64,000 bases of DNA from Melampsora larici-populina 98AG31 (lineage: Eukaryota > Basidiomycota > Pucciniomycetes > Pucciniales > Melampsoraceae). The DNA lies in the NCBI RefSeq assembly GCF_000204055.1, contig NW_006768800.1, positions 227,241-291,240 on the forward strand. The letters run 5' to 3'. Below, piece by piece: positions 41,774 through 53,932 of this stretch. Under the pieces are notes generated by a model. It had not been told where the DNA came from and searched no databases. It worked only from the letters and a program-made list of their open reading frames with translations. Made by a program: the position numbers and the translations under genes. Each line of letters begins with the position of its first letter. Position 1 is the first letter of the stretch.

Positions 41774-43452
41774 ATGGAAGGAACCTCAGGTATCTTCATG
41801 CATCATAACCTTGCATATTAACCTTGTGCATTAACTAATTCCATCCAAATCATTCAGCTGATCCAGGTACCAACAGTGGGGGGACCAACAGTGGGCCTGC
41901 AGTGCCTGAAAGAGATCCTATCATGGATCAACTTGATAGTCAGTCCAGACATGTCTTCATGTCATGTAAGACTGAGGATCAAACTGACATATCTCTTGCA
42001 ATCACATCCACCCTCATAGATCATCCAGAGGAAGAGCCTGGACTTAATTTCGAGCAAGCTGTTGCTATTCAGATTGCCAAGGAGAGGGAAGCCAAGCGTC
42101 AACAACAACAGCGCAAAACTGAAGCTGAGGAAATGCGTGCCCGAAAAGAGCCCACAGATAGTCTCAAGCTTGTAGGCCTGACCTCTGCTGTTCAAGAGTG
42201 GGCTAGGGCTTTACTTGGTCTTCCTCGTCAATCCAGCACCCGGTCATCTCCCAACATTTCAGCTGCTGTCCTCCTTGCACGCCACCTTCCTGACGAACCA
42301 ACTCCTGAAGAGGTTGAACAGTGGGCCAACTATTCTGACACAAGGACGAAATATCTAGATGTCAACATTCAACAAAAGATGGACGAGCGCTTCAAAAATA
42401 ACCCCTCAGCAAATGAATCTGTCAAGCATCAAATGAGGATGATCGTGTCAAAAGAAGCTGTTCTCATGTTTAACCAAGCTTTTCCCCCTCCTAAATTTAT
42501 CTCCCGAGTAGCCCATGCTACGGCGTCGATTACCACCTACGATGCCACTCGCTTAGGATGTGCTGAAGCTAAATTTGCTGGCTGTGGCTTCTCTCGCATC
42601 ACTTTCCAATGGACGACTCCTCCTAAAACTCCTTGGAACATGGCTATGTTAGACAACTTAATTACTAGCTGGTTAGATTGTTACAATGCTCAAGGTGTAC
42701 CTTCTGGATTCCCAATCGACAGCAGCCTTAATATTCCCCTCGAAACTAGCGAAATACTTTCACGCTGGGTCTCAAATAAGCGCAGAGTCTTCCGAGATGA
42801 GGCAAAGGAAAGGAAGTTGGTGTCTACAGAAGGAGGAAGTGACAAGCTTGTCCGCCAAAAACTTACGGAGAGGGAGAAAACCGCTTTGAAAGCCATTAGG
42901 AAGAAGGTAACTATTTCATCCCCTTTCACTGTTGCCACTGTCATAAAGCACCTATACTGACATGTGCATGTGCAGCTTTGTGAAAAACGGGCTGCAGCAG
43001 TAGAGCCCTACTTTCGTCACTTCACAGGTCCACTCAAAGTCCTGCTAAACTCTCAAGAGGTTCATTCTGAGACTGAAATGGACCCAGAGAAGCCTGGGAA
43101 GTTCAGGAAGGTCAAGCTCAACTGGCGGACCCCCCAGCTTGATGAATTGATCAAACTGGCTGATGATGCAGCTCCCAAAAGGGAGAGCACCAAAAAACAA
43201 AAGGATCGACTGAAAGAATTTTTCCAGTCCAGAGGAGAATATTCGCCAAATGTTCCTGATCCAGAAGATCAACTTCCTCCCAAGACTCTTCCCAGATGCC
43301 TCATCAAGCCAGAAATACTCACTGAAGGAATAGATGAGATTACAATTGACAGTTTGGAGTTGTCAGACACCACAGTAGATCTTAAGTTGGCCATTGATAT
43401 TTTGAAGACAAAGCTTGGGAAAAGCAACTCCATGGCGTTCTCTTCCTCCTGA
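41774..43452 (+). CDS. cargo protein B of the 16.8-kb element, 513 aa, unknown
   Basis: Three exons with consistent phase: 41774-41789 (ATG GAA GGA...), 41858-42906 and 42976-43452; introns of 68 and 69 nt have GT-AG ends. N-terminal acidic part, then a Gln/Arg/Glu-rich coiled coil (EQAVAIQIAKEREAKRQQQQ), a middle helical part, an ordered block (TTYDATRLGCAEAKFAGCGF, then ITFQWTTPPKTPWNMAMLD), a basic region, and an acidic C-terminus. No family or catalytic motif recognised. The 16-nt first exon is notable. The gene is followed 388 bp later by a second cargo gene in the same direction. Confidence 0.7.
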
Positions 43453-43840
43453 ACAGCTGCTCTTATTTTATATCATTTGATGTTTTTGTTACCATTGAAA
43501 TTACGATAGTCTTCCCAACCTTTTTTTTGAGTATCAGTTCCTTGTGCCACCTGTGTTGTGAAAATCAGATTTCACAATCTGTGACAGCCATACATGAGAC
43601 TTTACCTTTTAAGGGGTTACTTTGTGGAGAATCCAGTCTGCCCCAGTTCACATAACTCAAAGTCAACCTTGACCACATTTCACTCAACTAACTCTCAACA
43701 TACTTTGGGATTTTCAAGGTTGCCACTCTCAATCAGTCAATTAGCGTTTTGACATAAATAAGTTCACAACTGTGATTATTGATTTGGAACCATGGGTATA
43801 AATTTCCCCATACTTAATCTCCTCAACCACTGAAATTGAC

Positions 43841-44957
43841 ATGGTTCCATTCTACCCAGCGTCCACATCACAAAACTCTGCCCCAGCTTGGCCCAATGGT
43901 GCTGCACCAAAAGGTCGCAAGGCCAAAAACCGCTCATTCGCCAAGATACTTCCAAAGTCAAATTCCCCCACCTGTAAATCTTTTGCCGAGTTCACACGTT
44001 ACCTGCTTGGCCACACGAGGAATCACCCACATTTCCCCAACCCGCCAACTGATGATCAGCTGATGTCACTCACACCTCTAACAAAGGAAGACATCCTGAC
44101 TGACAACTCAGTCTTCATTAACTACAGCTCCAACAATCACCCAAATCCATTGGACTGGAGTGTTTTCAAGGATCTTCTGGCCACTGATATGGCCAACAAA
44201 CAAATCCAAGGACCTTTTACTTTTGATTGGGAAGCTCAGGGAGGTGAAGACGCTGCATGGAATCAAGTGATGATTTTTTTCACCGTGAAGCATTGGATGT
44301 TTGCCAGGAGGGCATCTGCTTTTCAAAAGTTTGGACTGGATGTCGAATGGGAGAAGGAAGTTATCTATATTGGTATTGTTACTCGATGGGTCATTGGGCG
44401 AATTGAAGACTGGAAGAATGAGTTTGCCTCTCCGGAAAAGATTGCACAGCGGGAGCGCAGTAGGAAGCGACAAGATGTAAGCTTCCTAGTCCTTTTGGCA
44501 ACCTATCAAGTTGTGATGGCCATACTGAAACAGTCTACAGCTCTTTATATACCGTAAATCCACTGTCAAACAATTCCTCAAAGACTTTATAGATCTCCTG
44601 CCAGAAGCAGCATGTTGCTCTGATACTGAGGATGATTCTCTTGGTCAACAGCGCTCAATTCAGCCTGAATGGCGCAGTGCCAAGTATGGAGAGTGGCTTC
44701 ATAAGATAGATGTACTTTCATACAATCATCAAGCCACCGTGAAGTTGAGGACTGAAGCAGCTAGGCGATTTGATACTCGACGTGAAGCCGGCAACAAGAT
44801 CAATCCTTTGGCCAAAGTATGTGGTAATCTTCCAGCGAACTGCTATGATGGTGGGTTCTTGAGGGAATGTGGTGACCTGGAAAAATTGAGATTGGGGGTT
44901 ACAAACAACACTTCACATCTTGATGATGCACTGCAGGCTATTGCTAGATTGTTGTGA
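43841..44957 (+). CDS. cargo protein C of the 16.8-kb element, 350 aa, unknown
   Basis: Two exons, 43841-44476 and 44541-44957, joined in phase by a 64-nt GT-AG intron. The N-terminus is Ser/Pro/Lys-rich. The middle is Trp- and Phe-rich (FTFDWEAQGGEDAAWNQVM, VKHWMFARRASAFQKFGLD, TRWVIGRIEDWKNEF). The C-terminal exon is charged and begins IYRKSTVKQFLKDFIDLLPE; it includes RREAGNKINPLAKVCGNLPA. No known domain recognised. It is codirectional with cargo B and may share its expression. Confidence 0.65.
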
Positions 44958-45202
44958 ATTGATTCTTCCCACTTAGAAATATAAGTTCCGTGGAGTTGCC
45001 TGAAGTGGCCATGATGTACCTAGTATCCAGGATGGAATATGATTATGCGGAACTGCATCTCCAACACCCCAATGGGTATAGTACAAAAAGCCGCAGAAAA
45101 TGATTATCTGGAAATATCTATTTTAGACTTTTGCAAAAGAACCCATGTATTTTTGCTTCTGCTCTATTGGGCCCCTCTTTTCAAAAGCCTTTTTACAGTT
45201 GA

Positions 45203-45276
45203 GACTCACAATGGATTATGAACATTTTGAAAGCTGCTCCAGACCAGCTTCCAAGGGTTCATAATCCATTGTGAAC
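45203..45276. repeat. 74-bp hairpin
   Basis: CACAATGGATTATGAAC and its reverse complement GTTCATAATCCATTGTG enclose a second inverted pair (TTGAAAGCTG / CAGCTTCCAA). It lies in non-coding DNA of the CACTA-like element. Confidence 0.75.
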
Positions 45277-45860
45277 ACAGAGGAAGCCTCACCACTCAGA
45301 GCTCTGTCCCATGAAGACCAATATTCATCAATATGACATTTGTATTTTGTTTAATTACTTGTGATAAATAGAAAGTGTACCACTTGTTTCTTATTGAATA
45401 TGAGGACTGAGCGGTTTGGATAACCCTAACCCTCAGTATTGACATGTAACAGCCTTGAAGTGACCCTTACAGTTCCAGCTTACATCATGTGTATGCTACA
45501 TGTTACATGTTGGAAGAGCAGCTCGGTACAAAAAGTCAAGAAGCTGAGGTTTCTGAGATTGCACTTTTTGATCAGTCTCTCATCACTGTTCTCCTTCAGT
45601 CTCTCATCACTGTTGCCATTCCTCTGGATGACCATTCAGATCTGTGCACTCAAACATCATCTCCTCCACATACCATCAGGCTGGATTTGATCTCTACACT
45701 GACCAAATTCATGATTATTAGTCAACCATCCAGTCAAGTCTCTCCCTCTAGACTGTGCGGAAGTTTATACATTGTGTTAGTTTAGTTGTAGAGTGATATT
45801 GCTTGCTAGAATATTTCAACATCATCTTCACCAGATGGGTGTATGTGTATATAGTCAATC

Positions 45861-46051
45861 CAATCTTTCTCTTTGAACCAAGTTGAACTAACGTGCAATC
45901 AGAGTTATTGACCCTTGTTGACTTAGGTGATTGAGTTGGGTTACCAAATCTGACTGAATGTCAGATTTGGTAACTCAACTCAATCACCTCAGTCCACAAG
46001 GCGATAACTTTGATTGCATGTTAGTTCAACTTGGTTCAAAAAGAGAGATTG
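45861..46051. repeat. long hairpin unit 1 of a tandem pair (about 190 bp)
   Basis: Two arms of about 92 bp (from CAATCTTTCTCTTTGAACCA to AAATCTGACTG, and back) pair almost completely around a 4-base AATG loop. A transcript across it would form a long dsRNA stem. Confidence 0.8.
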
Positions 46052-46065
46052 CATTTATTCACTCA

Positions 46066-46256
46066 CGCTTCTTTGTAATTCAATTAGTTGAACCAATGTG
46101 CGATCAAAATTATTGACCCTTGTTGACTTAGGTGGTTGAGTTGAGTCACAAGATCTGCCTGAATGTCAGGTCTTGTGACTCAACTGAATCACCTCAGTCA
46201 ACAAGCCAATAACATGATAGCACATTAGTCAAACTTGGTTAAAAGAGAGACATTGG
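46066..46256. repeat. long hairpin unit 2 of a tandem pair (about 190 bp)
   Basis: Diverged second copy of unit 1, offset 204-205 bp, again with an AATG loop and long arms. Changes in one arm are often matched in the other (for example TCACAAGATC / GGTCTTGTGA), suggesting that pairing is maintained or arms were copied. Confidence 0.8.
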
Positions 46257-46681
46257 ATTTATTAACTCATGCTTCTTTGTAATTCAATCAACAGAAAGCT
46301 TTGGTGTGGCAATCCTCAGGTCCAAAACCTGCTTCAAACTGTCCCAGATTCATCATGTTGCTTGTCCTTGGTAGTTGAAAGAGTTGGGGACTGATAACCC
46401 AAAAGGCTTTTGTAACCCTAAACATATTGATTCATGTGATCTTTGGTGAGGTGTTGCTCAAGGAGCTCTTGATTTGGTCAATGAGTAATATTCTCAATAT
46501 CTGTCAACTTATGTTTTGCTGTAGAAGCTTTGGAAGGGGCTCAGAAGGATATCTGGTTGTGGCTTACCTGGAAATCACTCATACCTTCCAAACATTCTCA
46601 AGTCTTCATGTGTGGACATGCAACCAAACTTTATTTCACATCATTTTGGAAGATTGTTTGTCTGCCCCTCTAGGCCAAACA

Positions 46682-46720
46682 TTGAGATTGTTTTGAGATT
46701 GTTTTGAGATTGAATTGAGC
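46682..46720 (-). repeat. right subterminal repeats
   Basis: TTGAGATTGTTTTGAGATTG... is the inverted counterpart of the TCAAAACAAT/TCAATTCAAT units inside the left end. Confidence 0.75.
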
Positions 46721-46724
46721 TGGA

Positions 46725-46766
46725 CGTACTCACTGGCCTGCCAGTGAGTAGTAAAATGTCACTGTG
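46725..46766 (-). repeat. right TIR of the 16.8-kb element
   Basis: 42 bp, one mismatch to the left TIR, followed by the CAT duplication at 46767-46769. Confidence 0.9.
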
Positions 46767-46769
46767 CAT

Positions 46770-48675
46770 GGACATAGTGATGATTACCTTTCCGCTCTGG
46801 CATCAACTTGCACTGTGGAACAAATATTGCAGCTGGCTTCCAGTAGATTATGGTTGTGGAAAGGTGTGGAGCTGGATGAAGATTTATAAGGAGTGTGTGC
46901 AGGTTTTGAAATTGGGCATAGTAATGAGTTAATGACTATTTTTTTTATTTCATCATCCTCTTTTTGATTCTTTATATCTTACTGGTCCTTTTTCATCCAA
47001 TGATTCATCTGTCTATATTATAATCTTTCATATTACTGTATGTACAACTTTTTCTATTGTATAATGTTTATCTTCTTTATATTACCACCTGAGGTTTTTC
47101 AGCAATGCAACACTCAATTGTAGCACATTGTTGCATTACTGAGCCAGTGTTGGAATGTTACACAACTTTTAAGATTATTTTTGGTGATTGATCAAGGACA
47201 CCAACTTGAAAAAGGAAATGTCACTGGTTTTCATTAGCTTGGAGTCCTCTGGAAGTTGTACAGGACATACGTTGGTGTACAGTAGTACATCAGGGGGTAA
47301 AAGCTACCACAGGAAACCAGTTTCTGAAACCTCTCAGAACCATTACATTTTTAATTCATTTGTCTTGATTCTGAGACAATTTCAGATGGGACCATCACCC
47401 GCGGTTCCCATCACCAATCCTTTGGGTGCAAGCAAACCACATCCAACACCCCTGCTCAAAACTGTCTCTCACTACCATGTTGATAAATAAGAACACCCTA
47501 CAAATCTGATAATGTAGTGCTACAAATAAGCACTCCTCTTCAAAGTTTATAAGGTTCACAAACCTTTCAGCTAACCTAATTTAAATGGAGGGAAACATTC
47601 AAAGATGAGACACAAGCCTATAATATCTCTCATTAAATGATCTAAGGCAATTGCTGATAAAAAAGTATTATTAAGAGATCTTGTGGTATATTTGAAAGAA
47701 AGACTTACTCTCTTTCCAAAAGATAAGGAAAGAGGGCAAAGGAAAGAAAAAACAAGCATATAGTTAGTGACTAATCAAGAAATATGACATATTGGGAATA
47801 ATTAGCACCAAAATTGTTGTGATTGATGTGTGTCACACATTTTATCAAACACAACTCATAAACAGGAAACCATAAAATTAAAGCCATTTTTGAAACCTTA
47901 CTAAACACTTAACTACATACCCTGTCTTGATTGCATATCAACATGTTCAAGGTATAATGTGCAGTAAAATATGTCTTGAATCAAAACCTTCAAAAAACTC
48001 TTCCAATGGTTTGAGATGCACAACTGCCTTGGAATGAATCATCCAAGGCTTGGAAGTGTGGCTGCATATGAAATATCTTATTTGATCCACTTGCTTTTGG
48101 TCTCCTTCAAAGTGATTGGGCAATCACAGATAACACAGGACTGTATGTACATATGTGAACAGGGCTTTTTGGGCTCTTGCTTGCCAAGCAAAATTGGGCC
48201 ATAATACACAAGAGGATGGCACTTCTTAATTGCTTCCACTCAATATTTCCAGGGGCATGTCACCCCTTTCTCTAATTCTTGAGCATGAGTGGTCAAGCCA
48301 GCCTGGCACACTTGAAGACACACACATGCCGTGCCCAAACCACGTGAGCCTAGCACGTGACATACACGGTCACCCATCAATGAGCACACATGTCACAGGT
48401 GACTTTGAGTTTACAGGTGCGCTGCAGCGGCCAGCCAGCTGTTACCTGTAGCGTGGTGGTGTATCGTATATTTGCTGACACTACAATTAGCATCAGCATC
48501 AGGATTGATGAGTTGAATTTGAGTCAATATCATTCTCAAGATCGAAGACTGACGCGTTCTTTTGTGTGATGTTTCATATTTCCACACTTTCTCAAATGTA
48601 TTCTCAAACAACAAGTTCATAAGACAACAATCATCAACACACGCCTGAGGATCAGCTCTCGGTTGTTTCTTCATC
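46770..48675. other. intergenic, upstream of the checkpoint gene
   Basis: No supported gene. The last 400 bp probably holds the promoter of the gene at 48676. Confidence 0.45.
48341..48359. promoter_or_regulatory. paired CACGTG motifs
   Basis: Two CACGTG hexamers (48341-48346 and 48354-48359), about 320 bp before the ATG at 48676. CACGTG is the E-box bound by bHLH factors; function here is inferred only from position. Confidence 0.25.
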
Positions 48676-51600
48676 ATGCCCGACAATCACGATGAGTTCT
48701 TTGACGAGGATGATGATAGCTTCTTTAACGATGCAGCAGTTCTTGCCCAATTAGATGAAGTTGAGACTCAATTCACGAACACCCAAAAAGTTTCCCAACC
48801 TCCAGTCCCACCTACCAAGCGACCTAAGCTCAACCATCCAGTTGCTTCACGTTCGATCGCACAACAACGACATGACCCCATGGATTATGATGGTCCTTCA
48901 TTTTACGTGGACGAAGCAGGACAATATCATAACTATAAGTCTCCCGATCAACCTCAAAGAAACCGCGCTGGAGTCTTGCCAAGTGAACCAAGAATCGTAA
49001 AGCCATCTGTCAGCGTGCAATCAAATCGACCGACTTCAAACAATGTACAACAATACGCACTCCAAACACGACAACAACCGCTTAAATCAGGTCCCATCCA
49101 ATATCCACGTGGTTTGTTCAATTCTGTAAAGCTTGATGAGGGGCATTGGAATCCTGACATATATCATGGTTTGTAGAGCCAGCCGCCATCAACCGCAATC
49201 TAAGTCTTGGTATGCAAGCACTTAGAACTGGTACTGCGACTAGCGTACCTCCTCAACCTAGAGCCGCAGAGTCATCGCGTCCTGGCATCAGATCGCATGT
49301 TCCACCGGGCCGGCCTGCCGAGATGAGTTTACAACGGGCACCTGTCTTACAAACTAGTCACAAACCTCCTCAACCACCTTCTCGTGCCAGTTTAGGGCCT
49401 CTCCAGACATTTTCGCGCGGGGGGGACCAAGTCATGAATCTTGAAAACGCAAATCCACGCTCAATACAGGCTCCCCAGCGTGATCAGGTCATGGAGGGAT
49501 ATAAAGCAGCCGCCCCACCTCGAGCCCTCCCTTCGAGACCATTATTTCGAGCCGATCTAAACCCTGATCCTTCGCCTCCCACCCATGCACCCGATTCGAG
49601 AATGCTCGAATTACAGATAAACCAACAGCAGGAATTAGAGCGTTTACGACACCAGATGGAATCAATGAACCAAGCACTCAGAGAAGCCAATCTAGAAAAA
49701 ACAAGATTGAGAGGAGAAGTTTCAATTGTTCGATCAAGCTTGACAAATCATCAAACAAGCTCTTTACAACAAATCCAAAGCCTTCGACAAACTGAACAAA
49801 AGATCAAAGCAAGAGCAGAAGCAGCAGAGAGAGAACTTGAGCGTCTTCAAAGAGAAAAAGAGACCAATCAAATCTTTAGAGGTTTAGAAGCTAATGCTAG
49901 AAAACCTCCTACATCAGTTGCTCGTAAACATCAGGGTAATAGTACTCAATTAACTCAAACTCAAAACTTACCACCGCCACCTGGGACATCGAACGTAAGA
50001 CCACCCTCAAAGAAGGAGAAAGCTCCAGCCTTTCGCGGTTTTAGAGATGCATTTGATGTGTCTCATGCTCCAGTCTCAGATTCTCAACCGTCACAGTCTA
50101 CTTCTCAAAGGGTAAACCCAAATGCGTCCCAACGCTTGGTTGATCCTATGGTAGATCGTCCATCTCGCCGAAATTCCTCTGGCAATGACCAAATCCCACG
50201 AGGCCCTCAAGTGAACCAATCTGAGACGATGAACGTGGCAGAGCTTGAACGGAACTGTCGTTCAAAACCCATAGAAATTTCACATCGGGTGTGCTATTCA
50301 AATTTTCTATCTTTTGTTTCATCTCTCTATACTGTAGGACTATATCCTTAACAAACATCACTTTTGAATACAAAATAGATCATAGCCAACTTGCTACACA
50401 ATTTCATTATCGATGTGAATCCCAATGTTCCTTCAAAGGAATCCAATTTAGTCGTCGGACTTCAGTTCATCTTACAATGTGAATTCCAAGACCAAAGTAT
50501 TCAGTCAGAATATAATCGAGTCACTCGAGAATTATTTAATTCTTTGGGTAAATCAATGACAACTGAATGGTCGAATTCAAAAGAGGAAAATCAAGACTCT
50601 ACTAACTTGGTGATCGGAATCGGGGGGAGTATATTCGAGCTGACTGAAGTGTTTTATAATGCTCGTTTGGTGAGCTCATTTACTTCATCACTTCAATATG
50701 TTCTGTTGAACTAATAGTGATTTCATGAGACCCAATTTCTTCAATGACTGTTGATTAAATTTAAACACTAACAAAAAACAATTATGATCGAATTTATCAA
50801 GTTAGATTCGATGTTAATTTCGATTTCGATCATCACTTTACTTTGTGAAACGACTCCATTGTTTTGTTCATTATATTTTGAACATCCTGAACTTAAGAAA
50901 GGTTATGACTTGATACCACTTTTAGTAAAACTGATTAATGAATTTGGATGTCTGAATGTGAATGAAAAGTTGGAAGAAGAAAGATTTAGAGATCGATTGA
51001 TGGAGAATCTATTGGATTTACTTGAGATTCTGGTTTGGGGTCCCACTGAGGTGAGTCAACTCAAACTTTGTGAATCCAAATGTCGATGCCTAGCTGATCT
51101 TGTATGTTATTTCTTCAAGCACGGCGCCTCGAGATTGGGACAGTTGCTAGATTCTCAGTATGTGTTTGATACACTTCTGAATGTCAATCAACAGGAAAGG
51201 TTCCTTTCGCGTTCGATAAGTCTTTTGACGTTACTTGCGAGCGGTAAGCTTGAGGTAGACGGACTCAAGATCATATATCTAAAACCGACTTGTATACTGA
51301 AAACGCAACTCTTTGATTGTTTTCAGAACCCACATTGATAGATCACATCTTCACAATACCCTTTAGACCAACAAGTTCAGATTCTCCTGACCATTCCACT
51401 AAGTCAACGATACAAAACCAAGCTTTCTTTACTCCTTTGATCGAAAGACTTGTATCCTTTATGTCATCTTCGGATACGATTCCTTCAAAAGTTTTAAGAT
51501 TATTGATTATTTTTGGATCAACGGATGAGAATGGATTAAATCGAATCACTCATTCTCCTACTTTAATTGCAAGGGTTGTTAGATTAATATGTGAAGATTG

Positions 51601-52172
51601 TGATTCATTATTAAAAGGTGATGGTGGAGTTAAATATCGTGCTCAATTAGTTTCGTAAGAAATACTCCCTTTTCTCTCACCAATCCTTTCCTTGAAGATT
51701 ATAGAAGACTAATCAGTTTTTTTGGGGGCAATTTTGGATTCAAAAGGTCTTTAGACAGATTGGAATTATCTATTGAATTGATTTATCAAATCGTATTTCA
51801 ACCAGGAACTAAAACTTCATTGATGGACTACCTTAGAATAGCATCATATCATCTTCCAGGAATTTATCATGAATTCATAGTTGGAGTTGGAAAAATCGCT
51901 TATAGTGAACTACCTAGAACAAACTATTTGGATGTACAACAAACTTCTAGACTTGATAAGATTAGTGGTGGGTGATTACGATCTGTTTTCACTTTCTGAA
52001 CTTTGAAAAAGAAGAAGAAAACTGAACTAATATTTGGTTTGCTTTTATGGGACGTTTTTTGTTTATAAGATTTGGCATTAGATTTACTTGAATCGGTTGC
52101 TTCTCCGGATGAAGCTGATGATCTATTTCAATGTTGTGATGATATGACTCCACCAGAAGAAACAAATCCATA
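48676..52172 (+). CDS. probable ATRIP/Rad26/Lcd1-like DNA-damage checkpoint protein
   Basis: ATG 48676. Exons: 48676-49125, 49179 to about 50288, 50380-50668, about 50805 onward in several pieces (frames 50805-51255, 51328-51656, 51750-51970), last exon about 52071-52172. The N-terminus is strongly acidic with aromatic residues (DEFFDEDDDSFFNDAAVLAQ), the arrangement used by ATRIP-type proteins to bind RPA. It is followed by a Pro/Gln-rich linker and a coiled coil (QINQQQELERLRHQMESMNQ to about 49870). The C-terminal two-thirds is helical and Leu-rich, ending with an acidic tail. This layout fits the ATR-kinase partner of fungi; sequence identity is low in this family, so the call rests on architecture. 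It appears intact, with consistent GT-AG introns in the parts checked. Confidence 0.5.
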
Positions 52173-53631
52173 AGAAAAGATACGAAATCCATTATTCAGT
52201 AAAGCAAAGGGAAGGATGAAAAGTAAATAATCTTGACTTCAGATATACGCAGTGTGAATTATTATAGAAATCCAAGCAATCATCTTTTGCCTTGTTGGCT
52301 TGTTTCTTGTTTTGTTGCTTTGTGTTTGGGACTGAATGACCTTTGGTTTGGTTTGAGGAAGTAAAAGAGGAGTATGCAATGTAACTATCAATTTGTAGCT
52401 ATGTGGTGTGGATGATTCCCTCAGCCAAATGCTATGAATTGTGATGAAATTTGATAGGGACCTACCTCAACAAAGTCCACTCATTCTGTGAGCACAAGGA
52501 ACAAGGGACTTCCAGCACAAGTCAAACTTGTGGATGATGGGCACAATTTGTATCAATGGAACTTGTTTTCCACAACTATGACAGTTCCTTGCAAGTTCAG
52601 AAGAGGAACATACTTTCATGCATAGTGCAATTGCTATATGGATGTGTATGTATTAGATGCAGCCTTTCTGAACTCATTGCACAGCATTTTTGTGGAACCA
52701 AAGCCATGGTGGCATTCATTTCAACTCACCAGGCTAAAGGAAGAAGTCCACTCCAATGGTCATGAGCTCCTGTCTTAAGATCATGCTGCCATTTTGAGAT
52801 GTGTACTCATGGTGAAATGTACTGGAATCAGTTTTGTGGAGTGATGTGTCAGGGAGAACCCAAGGGGTTGACCTTCTTAGCAAGCATGTATGCAATATTG
52901 TATGCAACTGAACGGTGTATAAGCTGTTTTCATGAAGCAAGTGGTATGCCAATGCTGGTTCTGCAATTCAAGACCACAGGTCCATAGGGTCCTACTGACA
53001 CTACTTGTGTAAGAAGAGGCCCTTCCAGGGATGTAAAAATTGTCCTGCACTTACTATCAAATGTCATTGCTGCATGACATGTTTCATGGATCAATTTGGG
53101 GACATGCGGAGAACTGTGACCATCTCAAAGACATGAAGACCAATCAATGATTTCACCAAGCAATGGGCTTGTTTTTTTTCACTATCCACTTTTCATTTGT
53201 TATAATCGGGACTCAGAGGATGTATGTGTTGGATTTTTCCTATCTAGTTTAAAGGTCTGCTAGCCACAACCCACAAACCAAACTTCATTTGTGTTATGAT
53301 CCACACCTAGTTATATTTTCCTTTTACTCACTTCTCACTGAGAAATCAAGTCATATGTTCCTCAGACTCTGACCTCCCTTCCCTTGATCAACAATTAATT
53401 GTACCTTCCAGAGATCTTTCACTACTCTGTCTCCCGTGGATACAACTCATCTGATGGCCTGGCCCAGGAGCAAGAAACTGCTGGTCCAAATCATTCAAAT
53501 AATCTCTTGCTTTCACTACATGACTATGAAACTCAATTACCTGCAATGATTCTATCAGTGAGTGGACATGATATCTTGATCCTAATTAGCTGTGTTGATT
53601 TGCATTTATCCCAAACCACAAGAAATAGTAT
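52173..53631. other. intergenic, no gene recognised
   Basis: No convincing coding frame between the checkpoint gene and the pogo-like element. Confidence 0.45.
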
Positions 53632-53698
53632 TACAGTCAAACCCCTCTAAATCCATACCCCTCGGTGGAAAGGAAAATGTATGGCTATACACGTAATC

Positions 53699-53802
53699 CC
53701 CTCTAAAGACATGGAAAACATGGCTGTAGAGGGTATCAAAGTGCAGCCATACATATAAAACCCTCTGAAGACATAGAAATCATGTTTGTAGAGGGGTTTT
53801 TA
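53699..53802. repeat. two subterminal palindromes in the pogo-like element
   Basis: Two tandem imperfect palindromes, each running from CCCTCTRAAGACAT to GTAGAGGG (53699-53733 and 53770-53802), echo the terminal CCCCTCTA motif. They are candidate transposase-binding sites. Confidence 0.65.
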
Positions 53803-53932
53803 TGTATATGGCTTGGGCTCTCAGTTGATCTTGCTGAAAAAAATTGAATTTTCTATCAAAGTTTTCAGTAATTGATGTGTTGAGTATCTTATGAGAAGAA
53901 AATATTTGATTTTGTAAGTACATCACAAAAGT

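Larger units (their letters stand above)
29932..46766. mobile_element. 16.8-kb CACTA-like (Tnp2/Plavaka) transposon with several additional genes
   Basis: 42-bp inverted repeats with one mismatch (29932-29973 and 46725-46766, beginning CACAGTGA) are flanked by the 3-bp duplication CAT (29929-29931, 46767-46769). Subterminal short repeats occur inside both ends. It encodes a Tnp2-like transposase near the left end (33942-30755, minus), a large proline-rich gene (39518-35734, minus), a small helical ORF (40633-40872), and two tandem plus-strand genes (41774-43452, 43841-44957). Long hairpins lie near the right end. CACTA ends, 3-bp duplication and transposase type agree. The size and extra genes are unusual. 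A 100-N gap lies at 39645. Confidence 0.85.

Noticed and set aside
45861..46256. CRISPR-like or tandem satellite array
   Set aside because: Only two units, each a long hairpin, with no short repeat-spacer pattern, in a eukaryotic genome.
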